From JL08 sp963765555 (GTDB lineage Bacteria; Pseudomonadota; Alphaproteobacteria; Rhodobacterales; Rhodobacteraceae): a stretch of DNA of 64,000 bases. Position 1 is the first letter of the stretch. Every line of letters begins with the position of its first letter. A model generated the notes under the pieces. It was given only the letters and a program-made list of their open reading frames with translations. It was not told where the DNA came from and did not search any database. Shown in pieces: positions 63,814-64,000 of this stretch. A program made the position numbers and the translations under genes. The DNA is taken from contig CAVXWX010000012.1 in the NCBI GenBank assembly GCA_963765555.1, positions 124,001-188,000 on the forward strand, given 5' to 3'.

Positions 63814-64000
63814 TTACATTTCAACCACGGGCGCGACTTCTACGCTGCCAGTGCCGTTGCCAATCATCGGACAGCCTTTGGCCATTGAAACGGCCGCATC
63901 CATGTCGCTGGCGCGGACGACGGTAAAACCCGAAATCGGGTTGGCCCCGCCGTCATCTGTAACCCCCACGGCGCTGACCGTCTTTGACATGCCCACAGGG
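63814..64000 (-). CDS. YCII-domain protein, C-terminal part (gene runs off the window)
   Basis: The last 61 codons of a DGPF/YCII-type protein: ANPISGFTVVRASDMDAAVSMAKGCPM then GSVEVAPVVEM, a pattern found in small YCII-related proteins often cotranscribed with ECF sigma factors. The start lies beyond the window edge. It converges on the asparaginase gene with six bases between. Confidence 0.82.
   Translation of the reverse strand, partial: PVGMSKTVSAVGVTDDGGANPISGFTVVRASDMDAAVSMAKGCPMIGNGTGSVEVAPVVEM

Noticed and set aside
1..64000. tRNA, rRNA, CRISPR array, insertion sequence, prophage or integrative element
   Set aside because: No cloverleaf, regularly spaced repeats, transposase, integrase or terminal inverted repeats were found on reading both strands.

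Overview
The window looks like chromosomal DNA of a Roseobacter-group alphaproteobacterium (Rhodobacterales). The evidence is the regB-senC-regA redox regulon next to ahcY, the secB/fxsA/Tim44/mltA/smr/hslUV block, the addAB-murU-amgK-tsaE chain, a Mic60-like gene between hemD and hemY, dapE/dapD, IalB and Hint-domain proteins. I see no rRNA, tRNA, CRISPR array, insertion sequence or prophage.

Layout. 0-8.4 kb: secB (5' part), fxsA, a Tim44-domain protein, mltA and smr, an MFS transporter, a lipoprotein hydrolase, hslVU and an uncharacterised glycosyltransferase-like gene. 8.4-21.7 kb: a long minus-strand chain regB-PAS protein-tsaE-amgK-murU-addB-addA-trxA, most of its members overlapping by 4 bases or more, with senC and regA divergent from regB. 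21.7-29 kb: housekeeping genes (GNAT, HD hydrolase, ahcY, an outer-membrane protein, small DUF proteins, gpsA, tsaD). 29-32.7 kb: hemD, Mic60-like, hemY. 32.7-38.3 kb: flagellar genes motB, flgE, a flagellin stub, flgN, flgJ, fliK and flgD, each unit preceded or flanked by a CtrA-like site. 38.3-47.4 kb: UDP-glucose dehydrogenase, then a polyamine uptake and breakdown locus (FAD oxidase, ABC transporter, GntR regulator, putrescine-type aminotransferase). 47.4-53.5 kb: lytic transglycosylase, DUF1801, rnr, a TIGR04282-type protein, dapE. 53.7-57.5 kb: a plus-strand island of two Hint-domain proteins and a glutamate-receptor-like channel, lying between dapE and dapD. 57.5-64 kb: dapD, a LOG-family protein, DsbA-like, rlmN, ialB, a broken L-asparaginase II and a YCII-domain protein.

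Two sequence-wide features colour the annotation. First, at least ten conserved genes (addA, addB, amgK, hemD, Mic60-like, hemY, flgJ, the FAD oxidase, the aminotransferase, the lytic transglycosylase and the asparaginase) contain frameshifts, and in nearly all of them the gene is exactly one base too long. Sequencing or assembly error is the simplest explanation, although I cannot prove it from the sequence alone. Second, flgE runs directly into the antisense of a flagellin gene near 34,962, so the last FlgE residues, nearly all of the flagellin, and any flgK/flgL normally between them are absent. This is either a real deletion that should abolish flagella or a chimeric join.

The most unusual intact biology is the island between dapE and dapD. 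It holds a choice-of-anchor-L/Hint protein with its catalytic Cys and His, a paralogous Hint protein that has lost both, and an ionotropic glutamate receptor homologue whose pore loop lacks the potassium-filter signature.
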